Of a stretch of DNA of 64,000 nucleotides, positions 35,955 to 45,568 are shown in pieces. The position numbers and the translations under genes are program-made. The notes below the pieces were generated by a model. It ran no database searches. It saw only the letters and a list, made by a program, of their open reading frames with translations, and was not told the origin of the DNA. Every line of letters begins with the position of its first letter. Position 1 is the first letter of the stretch. Source of the DNA: Kosakonia oryzendophytica (GTDB taxonomy: Bacteria > Pseudomonadota > Gammaproteobacteria > Enterobacterales > Enterobacteriaceae); assembly GCF_900094925.1 (NCBI RefSeq), contig NZ_FMAY01000006.1:186001-250000 (forward strand). The letters run 5' to 3'.

Positions 35955-36686
35955 ATGACTACAACGCTGAATATCCTGGCGGCAGGAAGCCTGAAGTCTG
36001 CCTTTACCCCTTTACTGGCGGCCTTTCGCGAGCAGAGTGGAATGGCGGTGACGGCGGATTTTGGCCCGGCGGGCCTGCTGCGGGAACGTATTGAGGCCGG
36101 AGAACCCTGCGCACTGTTTGCCTCGGCCAATACCGCACACCCGCAGGCCTTACTGGCAAGCGGTCGCGCGCTCGAGGTGCACACCTTTGCCCGTAACTGC
36201 CTGAGCCTGACAGTTCGTCATAGCGCGTCCACACGGCAGGCCGACTGGCTTACGCTGTTGGCGGATACCCGGCTGCGTCTGGCGACCTCCACGCCCGGCT
36301 GCGATCCTTCCGGCGACTACACCTGGCAGTTGTTTGCCCATATCGACACCCTGCGCCCCGGTCTTGGGCAGCAATTGATGCAGCGCGCGTTGCCGCTGGT
36401 GGGCGGACGTGAAACCTTAGGCGTGCCGCCCGGCGAGATTGCCAGCGCGTGGCTGTTGCGTCAGGGATGGGCGGATATGTTTATTGGCTATCAACACTAT
36501 ACCCGGCGCCTGTCAGAAGAGGCGGATCTGCGGGTGGTGACGATCCCGGAGGCCGACAATATTCGCTGCGACTATCAACTGGCGCAGCTGGAGGCACAGG
36601 CGACGCCGCTGATGCACTTTATTCTCTCTTCGCAGGGGCAGACGTGGTTACAGGCCGCCGGGTTCTTGCCGCCGCAGATCGAATAG
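35955..36686 (+). CDS. ModA-like molybdate-type binding protein without signal peptide (243 aa)
   Basis: The protein begins directly with the mature ModA fold: LNILAAGSLKSAFTPLLAAF, then FGPAGLLRERIEAGEPCALFASA, and ends HFILSSQGQTWLQAAGF. No start that adds a signal peptide is available, since an in-frame TAG lies 12 codons upstream. It should therefore stay in the cytoplasm, unlike ordinary ModA, and may be a ligand-sensing or storage protein for an oxyanion rather than part of an importer. A GAAGGG site precedes the ATG. Its last 39 bases overlap the end of the converging ABC ATPase gene. Confidence 0.75.
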   Translation: MTTTLNILAAGSLKSAFTPLLAAFREQSGMAVTADFGPAGLLRERIEAGEPCALFASANTAHPQALLASGRALEVHTFARNCLSLTVRHSASTRQADWLTLLADTRLRLATSTPGCDPSGDYTWQLFAHIDTLRPGLGQQLMQRALPLVGGRETLGVPPGEIASAWLLRQGWADMFIGYQHYTRRLSEEADLRVVTIPEADNIRCDYQLAQLEAQATPLMHFILSSQGQTWLQAAGFLPPQIE

Positions 36687-37418
36687 TGGCACCAGCGCCG
36701 CACCGTGTGCGTCATCAAGCTGGATGCGGCGTACCGGTATACCGTAGGCGCGTTGCAGGTTCTCTTCGCTCAGCAGGGTGTGCGTCTTTCCGGCGAGCCA
36801 TTGCTGATCCGGCAATAGCAGCAGTGTGTTGTCGGCAACCTGCCAGGCATGGGTAGGATCGTGGGTGGTGAACACCACGCTGCGTGCTTCACGATGAGCC
36901 AGGGTGGCAATCAGCTGTAAGACGATTTGCTGGTTCGCCAGATCGAGCGCCGAGCAGGGTTCATCCAGCAGGAGGGTGCGATTTCCGCTGACCAGCGCGC
37001 GGGCAATCATCACCAGTTGTTGCTGCCCGCCGGAGAGTGTCAGAAAGGTACTGCGAGCCAGAGTGTGCAGATTGAGCCGACGCAGGGCATTGTCGACATG
37101 CCTGTTGTCCTGTTTCGAGGGCATTGAGAGCAGCCCCACATGGCGGGCGCGGCCCATCAGCACCACATCATGCACGCTCCAGTCAAAGGCTGGGCGAAAA
37201 GATTGCGGCACAATACTGACACCGCCCTGCACGGTAAAATGGCCCGCCAGCGCCGGCAGCACACCGGTGAGCGTATCCAGCAGGGTGCTTTTCCCCAGGC
37301 CATTCGCCCCCAGGACTGCCCAGATTTCCCCCGGCTTGCAACAAAAGCTGAGCGGTGAAAAGAGCGGTTGGCCGCGACCGAAAACCAGTCCTTCAACCGT
37401 TAACGCGGGTTGTGTCAT
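36648..37418 (-). CDS. FecE/BtuD-type ABC transporter ATP-binding protein (256 aa)
   Basis: Walker A GANGLGKST from residue 37, signature LSGGQQQLVMIARAL, Walker B LLLDEPCSALDLANQ and switch His in FTTHDPTHAWQVAD. It belongs to the iron-siderophore/cobalamin/heme importer ATPases. It overlaps the permease gene by four bases and completes a three-gene importer (39470 to 36648). Substrate unknown; candidates are a siderophore, cobalamin or, given the ModA-like neighbour and the molybdoenzyme in this region, molybdate (as in MolBCA). Confidence 0.88.
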   Translation of the reverse strand: MTQPALTVEGLVFGRGQPLFSPLSFCCKPGEIWAVLGANGLGKSTLLDTLTGVLPALAGHFTVQGGVSIVPQSFRPAFDWSVHDVVLMGRARHVGLLSMPSKQDNRHVDNALRRLNLHTLARSTFLTLSGGQQQLVMIARALVSGNRTLLLDEPCSALDLANQQIVLQLIATLAHREARSVVFTTHDPTHAWQVADNTLLLLPDQQWLAGKTHTLLSEENLQRAYGIPVRRIQLDDAHGAALVPLFDLRRQEPGGL

Positions 37419-38416
37419 TGCGTGCTCCTGCGGGTGGTGTGGAAAAGCAGTACCGCGAACATCGGTGCGCCAAGCAGCGCAGTGATTATACCGATAGGGA
37501 TCTCCGCCTGCGTCAGGGTACGCGCCAGATCATCCACCACAATCATAAAGCTGCCACCAAGCCAGAAGGCGACGGGCAACAGGTGGCGGTGATCCGCCCC
37601 AACCAGCAAACGCGCCAGATGCGGGATAACCAGGCCGACCCAGGCAATGCTGCCGCTGACCGCCACTTGCGACGAAACCAGCACCGCGCAGCAGATCAGC
37701 ACGCTGCGACGCAGCATTTTCAGCGGCACGCCCAGCGCCAACGCATCTTTCTCTTCCAGCGCCAGCAGATTAATGCGCCAGCGCAACTGAAACAGCACCA
37801 CGGTGACGAACGAGACCGGAAGGGCCAGCATAGCGACTTTATGCCAGTTGGCCGTGGCAAAACTGCCCAGTAGCCAGAACACGATATTGGGCAGGGTCTC
37901 TTCGCTGTCAGCCAGGTACTGCATCAGGCTCACCAGTGCGGCAAAAAAACCGCTGATGATAATGCCGGAGAGGATCAGCATCAGGGTGTTTTCCCGCTGC
38001 TGTAAGGCGGCAATAAGCCAGACCAGAATCAGCGCACCAAGGCCAAAACCAAAGGTGGAGACCATCATGATGAGCGGGCTGACGCCAAGCAAAATGGCCA
38101 GTGTTCCGCCAAACGCGGAGCCGGAGGTCACACCAATAATATGCGGATCTACTAATGGGTTCTGGAACACACCCTGTAACACCGCACCACACAGCGCGAG
38201 CCCGCCGCCCGCCAGCAGAGCCAGCAGAATACGCGGCAAACGCACCGACCAGACAATCTGCCCGGCGGTGCCATCACCCGGAAAGGAGACGATCTGTTGC
38301 ATCACCTCGCTCAGCCCCAGCCGGTACTGGCCCAGACAGAGTGAGGCCAGCGCCAGGCACAGTGTCAGGACAATAAACCCGCCATGCAGTAGCGGGTAGC
38401 GGTTAGTGGCCTGCAT
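37415..38416 (-). CDS. FecCD-family ABC transporter permease (333 aa)
   Basis: About ten hydrophobic segments. Family motifs are RLPRILLALLAGGGLALCGAV near the N-terminus, QGVFQNPLVDPHIIGVTSGS, and the late GSIAWVGLVIPHLARLLVG coupling region. I chose ATG 38416, which gives the usual FecCD length and a 14-base overlap with the binding-protein gene; the frame extends to 38476 within that gene. It forms the membrane pore with the ATPase gene downstream. Confidence 0.88.
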   Translation of the reverse strand: MQATNRYPLLHGGFIVLTLCLALASLCLGQYRLGLSEVMQQIVSFPGDGTAGQIVWSVRLPRILLALLAGGGLALCGAVLQGVFQNPLVDPHIIGVTSGSAFGGTLAILLGVSPLIMMVSTFGFGLGALILVWLIAALQQRENTLMLILSGIIISGFFAALVSLMQYLADSEETLPNIVFWLLGSFATANWHKVAMLALPVSFVTVVLFQLRWRINLLALEEKDALALGVPLKMLRRSVLICCAVLVSSQVAVSGSIAWVGLVIPHLARLLVGADHRHLLPVAFWLGGSFMIVVDDLARTLTQAEIPIGIITALLGAPMFAVLLFHTTRRSTQ

Positions 38417-39470
38417 TCGCGTGCCAGTCAACACGGTAGAAGCGCTGGTAATATTTCTGCGCTTCGGCGTCGACATTCACCGCTGCATAACGTGCCGGGT
38501 AGAGTTTTTTCGCCATCCACAGCTCGCCGATAGCCAGCGCTTCCGGCATCGGATAGCCCCAGGCTTTGACGTATTCCGGCATCAACCAGACACGGTGGTT
38601 TTTCACGGCATCGATGTTTTTCCAGCCTGGATCGTTCTCAATAGCGGTCACCACTTCCGGGTAACGATCCTGCACAAAAATGACCTGCGGATTCCACTGG
38701 ATCACCTGTTCCAGCGACACCTGATGCGCGCCTTTGATGGTCGCGGCAGCCACGTTTTTCGCGCCAGCGTGCTCCATCATCAAGCCGGTATATTTACCGG
38801 AGCCATAGGTATTCAGATCCGGGTTGGCCATATAGACGCGGATTTTGTCTGCTTCGGCAACCTTCGCCACCGGGGCGTTCGCTTTTTCGCGCGCGGCAAA
38901 GGTGTAATGGATCAGATCTTCCGCCTGTTGTTTGCGATCCACCACGTCTGCGATCAGTCGGATCCCCTGCTTCAACCCCTCGTTGTAGGCTCTCTCTTCA
39001 TCGTCCATGGTGGGGTTCATTTTGTTTTTCTCCCCGGCGGCATCTTCACGCAGCGACACGGCGACCACCGGAATCCCAGCCTGTTCGATCTGCTGGATCA
39101 TATCGGCTGGCGCATAGTTGGCGATAAATACCACCTGCGGGTGTAGCGCCAGCAGGCTTTCAATGTTCACCTGGGTCAGATCGCCCGGTGTCGGGAGCGT
39201 TTCAATCGTCGGCATAAAGCGGGCGAAGCCCGGACCAAGCTGCTTCTTCCAGCTACTGAGGACGCCAACAACATCGTCTGTGGCGTTGAGCTGCACCAGC
39301 AGGTTGAGGGTCTGGTGTTGTAGTACCACTGCGCGGGTGACATGGTCCGGCAGGGTGACCTGGCGTCCCAATTGATCGGTGAGGGTGCGTTCTGCGTGGG
39401 CAAACAGGCTGGCGCAGGCCAGCGTAAAGCCCAGCATCAATGATGTGATTTTTGACATGGTATCGCTCAT
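38403..39470 (-). CDS. TroA-type periplasmic binding protein of the FecCD importer (355 aa)
   Basis: A Sec signal peptide (ITSLMLGFTLACASLFAHAE) is present whether translation starts at 39470 or 39458; the frame to 39518 adds nothing useful. The mature protein begins TLTDQLGRQVTLPDHVTR, the usual opening of siderophore and cobalamin binding proteins. Two lobes are joined by a long helix; the second contains MEHAGAKNVAAATIKGAHQ and VSLEQVIQWNPQVIFVQD. No good ribosome binding site is visible. Ligand not readable from sequence. Confidence 0.85.
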   Translation of the reverse strand: MSDTMSKITSLMLGFTLACASLFAHAERTLTDQLGRQVTLPDHVTRAVVLQHQTLNLLVQLNATDDVVGVLSSWKKQLGPGFARFMPTIETLPTPGDLTQVNIESLLALHPQVVFIANYAPADMIQQIEQAGIPVVAVSLREDAAGEKNKMNPTMDDEERAYNEGLKQGIRLIADVVDRKQQAEDLIHYTFAAREKANAPVAKVAEADKIRVYMANPDLNTYGSGKYTGLMMEHAGAKNVAAATIKGAHQVSLEQVIQWNPQVIFVQDRYPEVVTAIENDPGWKNIDAVKNHRVWLMPEYVKAWGYPMPEALAIGELWMAKKLYPARYAAVNVDAEAQKYYQRFYRVDWHANAGH

Positions 39471-39573
39471 AAAGTAGTTAGCGATATATATTAAATTATA
39501 TAACGAATGCACCTGCAAACATTTCTCGCAGGAAATTCAGGGGTATACAGCAGACTACGTTTGTTGAGTGCGC

Positions 39574-40434
39574 TTACGCCTCTTTAAAGAGCTGCAACAG
39601 CCTTTCCACCTGCTCATCCAGTGGGGCGAGATCTTTTTTCACAATCAGATGCAGCGGCGTGGCGCGCCGTACACCGTGGCTGAGCGGCAGGATGCGCAGC
39701 GTGTCGTTAGCCAGCAAGGGCTGGATCCGCTCTTCCGGTAGCCAGCCGTAGCCTACCTGATACTGCACGGCTTCGACGGCCGCATCAATGGTAGAAAAGG
39801 TCCATGAGGCCTGCGCCACCGGGCTTTGCCGATCGTCACCTTCGGCAATGCGGATCAACGGCCAGGCGGCGAGCATCGCTTCGCTCACCTCTTCGGCGGC
39901 ACAGAGGGGGTGATCGCGGTGCGCCACGGCGACAAAATCGATATTCATCAGCCATTCGCCGCGCCCGGTCATATCCTGGCGACGGGTCAAAATCATCACA
40001 TCCGCCTGTGCATGCACCGGCAGGTCGGCAGAGGCGGTTTCCAGCACTTCTGTCAGGCGCACCTGTGTTTGTGGGTAGCATTGCTGAAACTGGCGCAAAA
40101 TGGCGAATAACCGTGAGCGCGGAAAAATACTGTCCACCACCAGATCCAGACGCGTACGCATGCCGTTACGCAGTGTGGCCGCGCGGGTTTCCACCCAGTC
40201 AAAGGCTTTCAGCAGTGGTTTAACCTGCTTCAGCAACAGCTCGCCAGCAGGTGTCAGCACCGCGCGCCGCCCCTCCTGCATCAGTAATGCTACGCCCAGC
40301 CTCTCCTGCAATAGCGCCAGGTTATAGCTCACCGAAGACTGGCTGCGGTGCGTCTCTTCAGCGGCTTTCGCAAAGCTGCCTAGCTCTACCACTTTTTGCA
40401 GTAGCGCCCATTGTTCCAGCGTGGTCTTGTGCAT
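39574..40434 (-). CDS. LysR-type transcriptional regulator, divergent from padC (286 aa)
   Basis: N-terminal winged helix-turn-helix (residues ~5-65: LQKVVELGSFAKAAEETHRSQ is slightly over the motif; the helix reads SFAKAAEETHRSQSSVSYN) followed by the LysR effector domain with VVDSIFPRSRLFAIL and VGYGWLPEER. The divergent padC start is 99 bases away, the usual arrangement when a LysR protein senses the substrate of the neighbouring enzyme. I infer control of padC by phenolic acids. The intergenic region holds ATTGAATGAATGTGAT-like T-N11-A candidates. Confidence 0.88.
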   Translation of the reverse strand: MHKTTLEQWALLQKVVELGSFAKAAEETHRSQSSVSYNLALLQERLGVALLMQEGRRAVLTPAGELLLKQVKPLLKAFDWVETRAATLRNGMRTRLDLVVDSIFPRSRLFAILRQFQQCYPQTQVRLTEVLETASADLPVHAQADVMILTRRQDMTGRGEWLMNIDFVAVAHRDHPLCAAEEVSEAMLAAWPLIRIAEGDDRQSPVAQASWTFSTIDAAVEAVQYQVGYGWLPEERIQPLLANDTLRILPLSHGVRRATPLHLIVKKDLAPLDEQVERLLQLFKEA

Positions 40435-40533
40435 GACTCATCTAAAAATTGAATGAATGTGATGCAAATATAGCGTTTTTTATTGATTTTTTGCAGGCGT
40501 ACGATGGTGCTATTCCAACAGAGGAGAGAAAAA

Positions 40534-41040
40534 ATGAGCACCTTTGATAAACACGATTTGAGCGGTTTCGTCGGCAAACATCTGGTTTATACCTACGATA
40601 ACGGCTGGAATTACGAGATTTACGTGAAAAATGACACCACGCTCGACTACCGTATTCACAGCGGCATTGTGGCGAATCGCTGGGTGAAAGATCAAAAAGC
40701 ATTTATCGTTCGCGTAGGCGAAAGTATCTATAAAATTTCCTGGACAGAGCCCACTGGCACCGATGTCAGCCTGATTGTGAACCTTGGCGACCGCCTGTTC
40801 CACGGCACCATTTTCTTCCCGCGCTGGGTCATCAACAACCCGGAAAAAACGGTCTGCTTCCAGAACGATCACATTCCGCTGATGGAGTCGTACCGCGCAG
40901 CAGGCCCGGCTTACCCCACAGAAGTGATTGATGAATTTGCCACGATTACTTATGTGCGCGACTGCGGCGCCAACAATGACAGCGTCATTGCCTGCGCCGC
41001 CAGCGAATTGCCAGCCGGCTTCCCGCAGAATCTTTCGTAA
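40534..41040 (+). CDS. padC: phenolic acid decarboxylase PadC (168 aa)
   Basis: ATG 40534 follows GAGGAGAGAAAA; the frame back to 40483 is untranslated leader. The protein matches the PAD family along its length: GKHLVYTYDNGWNYEIYVK, then the active-site cleft region YRIHSGIVANRWVKDQ, FHGTIFFPRWV and TYVRDCGANNDSV. PAD removes CO2 from ferulic, p-coumaric and caffeic acid without a cofactor, yielding vinylphenols. It is cytoplasmic and detoxifies plant cell-wall phenolics, which suggests contact with plant material. Confidence 0.95.
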   Translation: MSTFDKHDLSGFVGKHLVYTYDNGWNYEIYVKNDTTLDYRIHSGIVANRWVKDQKAFIVRVGESIYKISWTEPTGTDVSLIVNLGDRLFHGTIFFPRWVINNPEKTVCFQNDHIPLMESYRAAGPAYPTEVIDEFATITYVRDCGANNDSVIACAASELPAGFPQNLS

Positions 41041-41287
41041 TTTATTAACGCTGTTTAATATATTTCAACGGTTACGATTGAAATAATTAATTGCATAACA
41101 GTATTATTTTTTTTGAGTTTGTTGCTGTGTTGTTTAAATAAGTATATTCATGCCCTGTATACAGTGCAGGGCGTGGATTGTTACAGTTATTTGACATGGA
41201 TCACTTACTCTCCTTGTGAGAGAATTATTTAAGTTGATGTTTTTATTCGATATTTTAATAATATTATATTTCTTGCTCCCCTCTTTT

Positions 41288-41318
41288 CTTAATCTTGTCC
41301 TAATATTCAATTGATAAT
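41288..41318 (+). promoter_or_regulatory. PmrA box and -10 element of the arn operon
   Basis: CTTAAT (41288-41293), five bases, then CCTAAT (41299-41304) matches the PmrA direct-repeat box YTTAAK-N5-YTTAAK with one mismatch, on the arn strand. Eight bases further lies GATAAT (41313-41318), a good -10, with no good -35: the arrangement expected for a PmrA-activated promoter. Start of transcription would be near 41325, leaving a leader of about 140 bases. It implies induction by PmrAB (Fe3+, low pH, or PhoPQ via PmrD). Confidence 0.78.
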
Positions 41319-41410
41319 ATTCAGAAATAAGCTGTGATGAATGATTATTGGGACAACCGGACGTTCATTATATTTCGGTTTAACTTCCATCCGCCATTTT
41401 ACTCAATAGC

Positions 41411-41452
41411 CGCAAAGTGTCTTTGTGGGGTCCTTTAACGCGTCTGTGACGC
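41411..41452 (+). promoter_or_regulatory. two small hairpins in the arn leader next to the ribosome binding site
   Basis: CAAAG-TGT-CTTTG (41413-41425) and GCGTC-TGT-GACGC (41440-41452) are perfect 5-base stems with the same TGT loop. The second abuts AGGGA, the likely ribosome binding site of arnB (start 41465). They may influence mRNA stability or translation. They are too short to call a riboswitch. Confidence 0.4.
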
Positions 41453-41464
41453 AGGGAAAAGAAG

Positions 41465-42601
41465 ATGAGTGATTTTCTACCGTTCTCACGCCCCTCAATG
41501 GGGGAGGAAGAACTCGCCGCTATCCAGCAAGTGCTGGCATCGGGTTGGATCACGACCGGCCCGAAAAATCAGGCTCTGGAAGAGGCTTTCTGTACGTTAA
41601 CCGGTAACCGCCATGCCATTGCCGTGAGCTCGGCGACGGCAGGGATGCACGTGACGCTGATGGCGTTGGGCATTGGACCGGGGGATGAAGTCATTACGCC
41701 ATCAATGACCTGGGTGTCCACGCTCAATATGATCGTGCTGCTGGGCGCGACGCCGGTGATGATTGATGTCGACAAAGATACGCTGATGGTTACGCCGGAA
41801 GCGATTGACGCGGCCATCACGCCGCGCACCCGGGCGATTATTCCGGTGCACTACGCCGGAGCCCCGGCGGATATTGACCCTATCCGCGCGGTGGGTGAAA
41901 AGCACGGCATTGCGGTGATTGAAGACGCTGCGCATGCTGCCGGTACGTACTACAAAGAACAGCACGTTGGCGGCAAAGGAACCGCGATTTTCTCCTTCCA
42001 TGCCATCAAAAATATGACCTGCGCCGAAGGCGGGTTGGTGGTGACGGACGATGAGCAACTGGCCAACCGCATTCGCAGCCTCAAATTCCACGGCCTCGGC
42101 GTGGATGCCTACGATCGTCAGACGCACGGTCGCGCGCCGCAGGCGGAAGTTATCTCGCCGGGTTTCAAATACAACCTTGCCGATATTAATGCCGCCATCG
42201 CCCTGGTGCAGCTTGGCAAGCTGAAAACGGCGAACGCCCGCCGCCACGAGATTGCGCAGCGCTACTTGCGCGAACTCGCCGATACGCCGTTCCAGCCGCT
42301 GGCGCTACCGTCATGGCCGCACCAGCATGCCTGGCACCTGTTTATTCTGCGTGTTGATGAACAGCGTTGCGGCATCACCCGTGATGCATTGATGGAAACG
42401 CTAAAAGCACAAGGCATTGGTACTGGCCTGCATTTCCGCGCTGCGCATACGCAGAAGTATTACCGCGAACACTTTCCTGTCTCGTTACCGAATACCGAGT
42501 GGAACAGTGCGCGCATTTGCTCTATCCCCCTGTTCCCGGACATGACCCATGACGACACAACCCGCGTCATTGACGCGCTCCATCGCATTGCAGGACGCTG
42601 A
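41465..42601 (+). CDS. arnB: UDP-4-amino-4-deoxy-L-arabinose--oxoglutarate aminotransferase ArnB (378 aa)
   Basis: PLP-dependent sugar aminotransferase of the DegT/DnrJ/EryC1 group: [32 protein letters not shown], and the Schiff-base lysine in [15 protein letters not shown] near residue 182. It converts UDP-Ara4O to UDP-Ara4N with glutamate. Length is as in E. coli (379). First gene of the operon, behind the PmrA box. Confidence 0.97.
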   Translation: MSDFLPFSRPSMGEEELAAIQQVLASGWITTGPKNQALEEAFCTLTGNRHAIAVSSATAGMHVTLMALGIGPGDEVITPSMTWVSTLNMIVLLGATPVMIDVDKDTLMVTPEAIDAAITPRTRAIIPVHYAGAPADIDPIRAVGEKHGIAVIEDAAHAAGTYYKEQHVGGKGTAIFSFHAIKNMTCAEGGLVVTDDEQLANRIRSLKFHGLGVDAYDRQTHGRAPQAEVISPGFKYNLADINAAIALVQLGKLKTANARRHEIAQRYLRELADTPFQPLALPSWPHQHAWHLFILRVDEQRCGITRDALMETLKAQGIGTGLHFRAAHTQKYYREHFPVSLPNTEWNSARICSIPLFPDMTHDDTTRVIDALHRIAGR

Positions 42602-42602
42602 T

Positions 42603-43586
42603 ATGTTTACCCTGCCTCCCGTTGAAAAAGTCTCCGTGGTGATCCCGGTTTTTAACGAAGAGGAGAGCTTACCTGAGCTGATCCGTCGTACGACCGGCAG
42701 TTGCGACAGCCTCGGTATCGCCTATGAAATTCTGCTGGTGGATGACGGCAGCAGCGACAACTCCGCGCAGATCCTCACGACCGCGGCAGAGCAGCCCGGC
42801 AGCCATATTGTGGCCGTGCTGTTGAACCGGAACTACGGTCAGCACTCCGCAATCATGGCGGGCTTCAGCCATGTCACTGGCGATTTGATCATCACGCTGG
42901 ATGCCGACCTGCAAAACCCGCCGGAAGAGATCCCGCGCCTGGTGGCGAAGGCGAACGAAGGTTATGACGTGGTGGGCACCGTGCGCCAGCATCGGCAGGA
43001 CAGTCTGTTCCGCAAACTGGCGTCACGCACCGTTAACCGGTTGATCCAACGGACCACCGGTAAAGCGATGGGGGATTATGGCTGCATGTTGCGTGCGTAT
43101 CGCCGCCATATTGTCGATGCCATGCTGCACTGCCATGAGCGCAGTACCTTCATTCCAATCCTCGCCAATACCTTTGCCCGTAAAGCGGTGGAGATCCCGG
43201 TGCAGCATGCCGAGCGCGAGTTTGGCGATTCGAAATACAGCTTTCTGCGTCTGATCAACCTGATGTACGACCTGGTGACCTGCCTGACCACTACGCCGCT
43301 GCGCTTGCTCAGCGTTGTGGGCAGCGTGATTGCTCTGGCGGGCTTTTCGCTGGCGGTGTTACTGGTGGTTCTGCGTCTGACGTTTGGTCCGCAGTGGGCA
43401 GGCGAAGGGGTGTTTATGCTCTTTGCCATCCTGTTCACGTTTATCGGCGCACAGTTTATCGGTATGGGACTCCTTGGGGAGTACATCGGCCGTATCTACA
43501 ACGATGTTCGCGCCCGTCCACGCTATTTTATTCAACGTGTTGTTCGTCAGGAGCACGACGCTCCGCAAGAGGAAAATAATCAATGA
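42603..43586 (+). CDS. arnC: undecaprenyl-phosphate Ara4FN transferase ArnC (327 aa)
   Basis: ATG 42603 lies one base after the arnB stop; the frame back to 42549 is inside arnB. GT2 glycosyltransferase domain with [27 protein letters not shown] and [15 protein letters not shown], then two C-terminal membrane segments near residues 235-295. It moves 4-deoxy-4-formamido-L-arabinose from UDP to undecaprenyl phosphate at the inner face of the inner membrane. Overlaps arnA (ATGA). Confidence 0.97.
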   Translation: MFTLPPVEKVSVVIPVFNEEESLPELIRRTTGSCDSLGIAYEILLVDDGSSDNSAQILTTAAEQPGSHIVAVLLNRNYGQHSAIMAGFSHVTGDLIITLDADLQNPPEEIPRLVAKANEGYDVVGTVRQHRQDSLFRKLASRTVNRLIQRTTGKAMGDYGCMLRAYRRHIVDAMLHCHERSTFIPILANTFARKAVEIPVQHAEREFGDSKYSFLRLINLMYDLVTCLTTTPLRLLSVVGSVIALAGFSLAVLLVVLRLTFGPQWAGEGVFMLFAILFTFIGAQFIGMGLLGEYIGRIYNDVRARPRYFIQRVVRQEHDAPQEENNQ

Positions 43587-45568
43587 AAGCTGTTGTCTTT
43601 GCCTATCACGATATGGGTTGTGTCGGCACTCAGGCGTTGTTGGATGCCGGGTTTGAGGTTGCGGCGATTTTTACCCACCCGGACAGCGCCAATGAAAACC
43701 ACTTTTTCGGTTCCGTCGCGCGCATTGCCGCAGAACGCGGTATTCCGGTGTATGCTCCGGAAGACGTTAACCACCCGCTGTGGGTCGATCGCATTCGCGA
43801 TCTCAACGCGGATGTGATCTTCTCGTTCTACTACCGCAACTTACTTTGCGACAATATCCTCAACAGCGCGCGTCTTGGCGCATTCAATCTGCACGGCTCC
43901 CTGCTGCCGGCTTACCGTGGACGTGCGCCGCTGAATTGGGTGCTGGTGAACGGGGAAACGGAAACGGGCGTAACGCTGCACCGGATGGTGGCGCGTGCCG
44001 ATGCGGGCGCAATTGTGGCGCAGCAGAAAGTCGCCATTGCCGACAGTGATGATGCGATGTCGCTGCACCGCAAACTGAGCGAAGCCGCGCAAACGCTGCT
44101 GCGTAGCACGCTGCCGACCATCAAAGCGCAGACCTTCACGGAAACCGCACAGGATGACAGCAAAGCCAGCTACTATGGCCGTCGTACCCCGGAAGACGGG
44201 CGTCTCGACTGGGAACTGCCGGCGCAAACCCTGCACAACCTGGTGCGCGCAGTGTCCGACCCGTGGCCGGGCGCATACAGTTTTGCCGGGACACACAAAT
44301 TTATCGTCTGGAAATCCCGCGTGCGTAATGACATTGCGGCGGCCAGAGCCGGTACGGTGCTGTCTGTCTCTCCACTGGTGGTAGCCTGTGCTGAAGGTGC
44401 GCTGGAAATCCTCACCGGGCAGGTGGACAACGGTGTCTATATGCAGGGCGGGCAACTGGCGCAGTCTCTGGGGCTGGTGGCCGGTGCGCTGTTAACCAGC
44501 AAGCCGGTGGTTGCGGTGAAACGCCGCACGCGCGTATTGATCCTCGGCGTGAACGGTTTTATCGGTAACCATCTGACCGAACGCCTGCTGAATGACGATA
44601 ACTACGAAATTTATGGTCTCGATATTGGTTCAGATGCCATCAGCCGTTTCCTCGACTGCCCGCGTTTCCACTTTGTAGAAGGCGATATCAGCATTCACTC
44701 TGAGTGGATCGAGTACCACATCAAGAAATGCGATGTAGTGCTGCCGCTGGTGGCGATCGCAACGCCAATCGAATACACCCGCAACCCGCTGCGCGTATTT
44801 GAACTTGATTTTGAAGAGAACCTGAAAATCATCCGTGATTGCGTGAAATACAATAAACGCATCATTTTCCCGTCCACGTCAGAAGTGTACGGCATGTGCA
44901 CCGACAAAGTGTTCGACGAAGACAACTCCAATCTGGTAGTCGGCCCGATCAACAAACAGCGCTGGATCTATTCGGTGTCAAAACAGCTTCTGGACCGGGT
45001 GATTTGGGCGTATGGCGAGAAAGAGGGCCTGCGCTTTACGCTGTTCCGTCCGTTTAACTGGATGGGGCCGCGCCTGGATAACCTCAATGCGGCGCGCATC
45101 GGCAGCTCGCGTGCGATCACCCAATTGATCCTCAACCTGGTGGAAGGGTCGCCGATCAAGTTGATCGAGGGCGGCAAGCAAAAACGTTGCTTTACCGATA
45201 TCAGCGACGGCATCGAAGCGCTGTTCCGCATTATTGAGAACAAAGAAGGGCGTTGCGACGGGCAGATCATCAACATTGGTAACCCGGAGAACGAGGCCAG
45301 TATTAAAGAACTGGCGGAAATGCTGCTGGCCAGCTTCGAGAAGCACCCGCTGCGCGACCGCTTCCCGCCGTTCGCCGGTTTCCGCGAAGTGGAGAGCAGC
45401 AGTTACTACGGCAAAGGGTATCAGGACGTGGAGCACCGTAAGCCGAGCATTCGTAACGCGAAACGCTGCCTGCACTGGGAGCCGAAAGTCGATATGCGCC
45501 AGACCATTGATGAGACGCTGGATTTCTTCCTGCGTACCGTAGAACTCTCGGATGAGAAAAACGCATGA
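43583..45568 (+). CDS. arnA: bifunctional UDP-glucuronate decarboxylase / UDP-Ara4N formyltransferase ArnA (661 aa)
   Basis: Residues 1 to ~305 form the 10-formyl-THF transformylase ([19 protein letters not shown], with the catalytic Asn-His pair). Residues ~315-660 form the SDR-type decarboxylase with VNGFIGNHL for [20 protein letters not shown] and the late catalytic Arg region KPSIRNAKR. Length matches E. coli ArnA (660). It makes UDP-Ara4O and later formylates UDP-Ara4N. Overlaps arnC and arnD by four bases each. Confidence 0.97.
   Translation: MKAVVFAYHDMGCVGTQALLDAGFEVAAIFTHPDSANENHFFGSVARIAAERGIPVYAPEDVNHPLWVDRIRDLNADVIFSFYYRNLLCDNILNSARLGAFNLHGSLLPAYRGRAPLNWVLVNGETETGVTLHRMVARADAGAIVAQQKVAIADSDDAMSLHRKLSEAAQTLLRSTLPTIKAQTFTETAQDDSKASYYGRRTPEDGRLDWELPAQTLHNLVRAVSDPWPGAYSFAGTHKFIVWKSRVRNDIAAARAGTVLSVSPLVVACAEGALEILTGQVDNGVYMQGGQLAQSLGLVAGALLTSKPVVAVKRRTRVLILGVNGFIGNHLTERLLNDDNYEIYGLDIGSDAISRFLDCPRFHFVEGDISIHSEWIEYHIKKCDVVLPLVAIATPIEYTRNPLRVFELDFEENLKIIRDCVKYNKRIIFPSTSEVYGMCTDKVFDEDNSNLVVGPINKQRWIYSVSKQLLDRVIWAYGEKEGLRFTLFRPFNWMGPRLDNLNAARIGSSRAITQLILNLVEGSPIKLIEGGKQKRCFTDISDGIEALFRIIENKEGRCDGQIINIGNPENEASIKELAEMLLASFEKHPLRDRFPPFAGFREVESSSYYGKGYQDVEHRKPSIRNAKRCLHWEPKVDMRQTIDETLDFFLRTVELSDEKNA

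Larger units (their letters stand above)
41041..41464. other. padC-arnB intergenic region (424 bp)
   Basis: No ORF is convincing here. It contains an A/T-rich hairpin at 41061-41085 (TATTTCAA / TTGAAATA with an inner CG pair) that may end the padC transcript, though no T-run follows it directly. An inverted repeat at 41152-41172 (GCCCTG / CAGGGC around a CTGTATACAG palindrome) comes next. The PmrA-type arn promoter and the leader hairpins are listed separately. Confidence 0.6.

Noticed and set aside
41049-41150. PhoP box (TGTTTA direct repeat) upstream of arn
   Set aside because: Single TGTTTA half-sites occur, but no second half at the right spacing.
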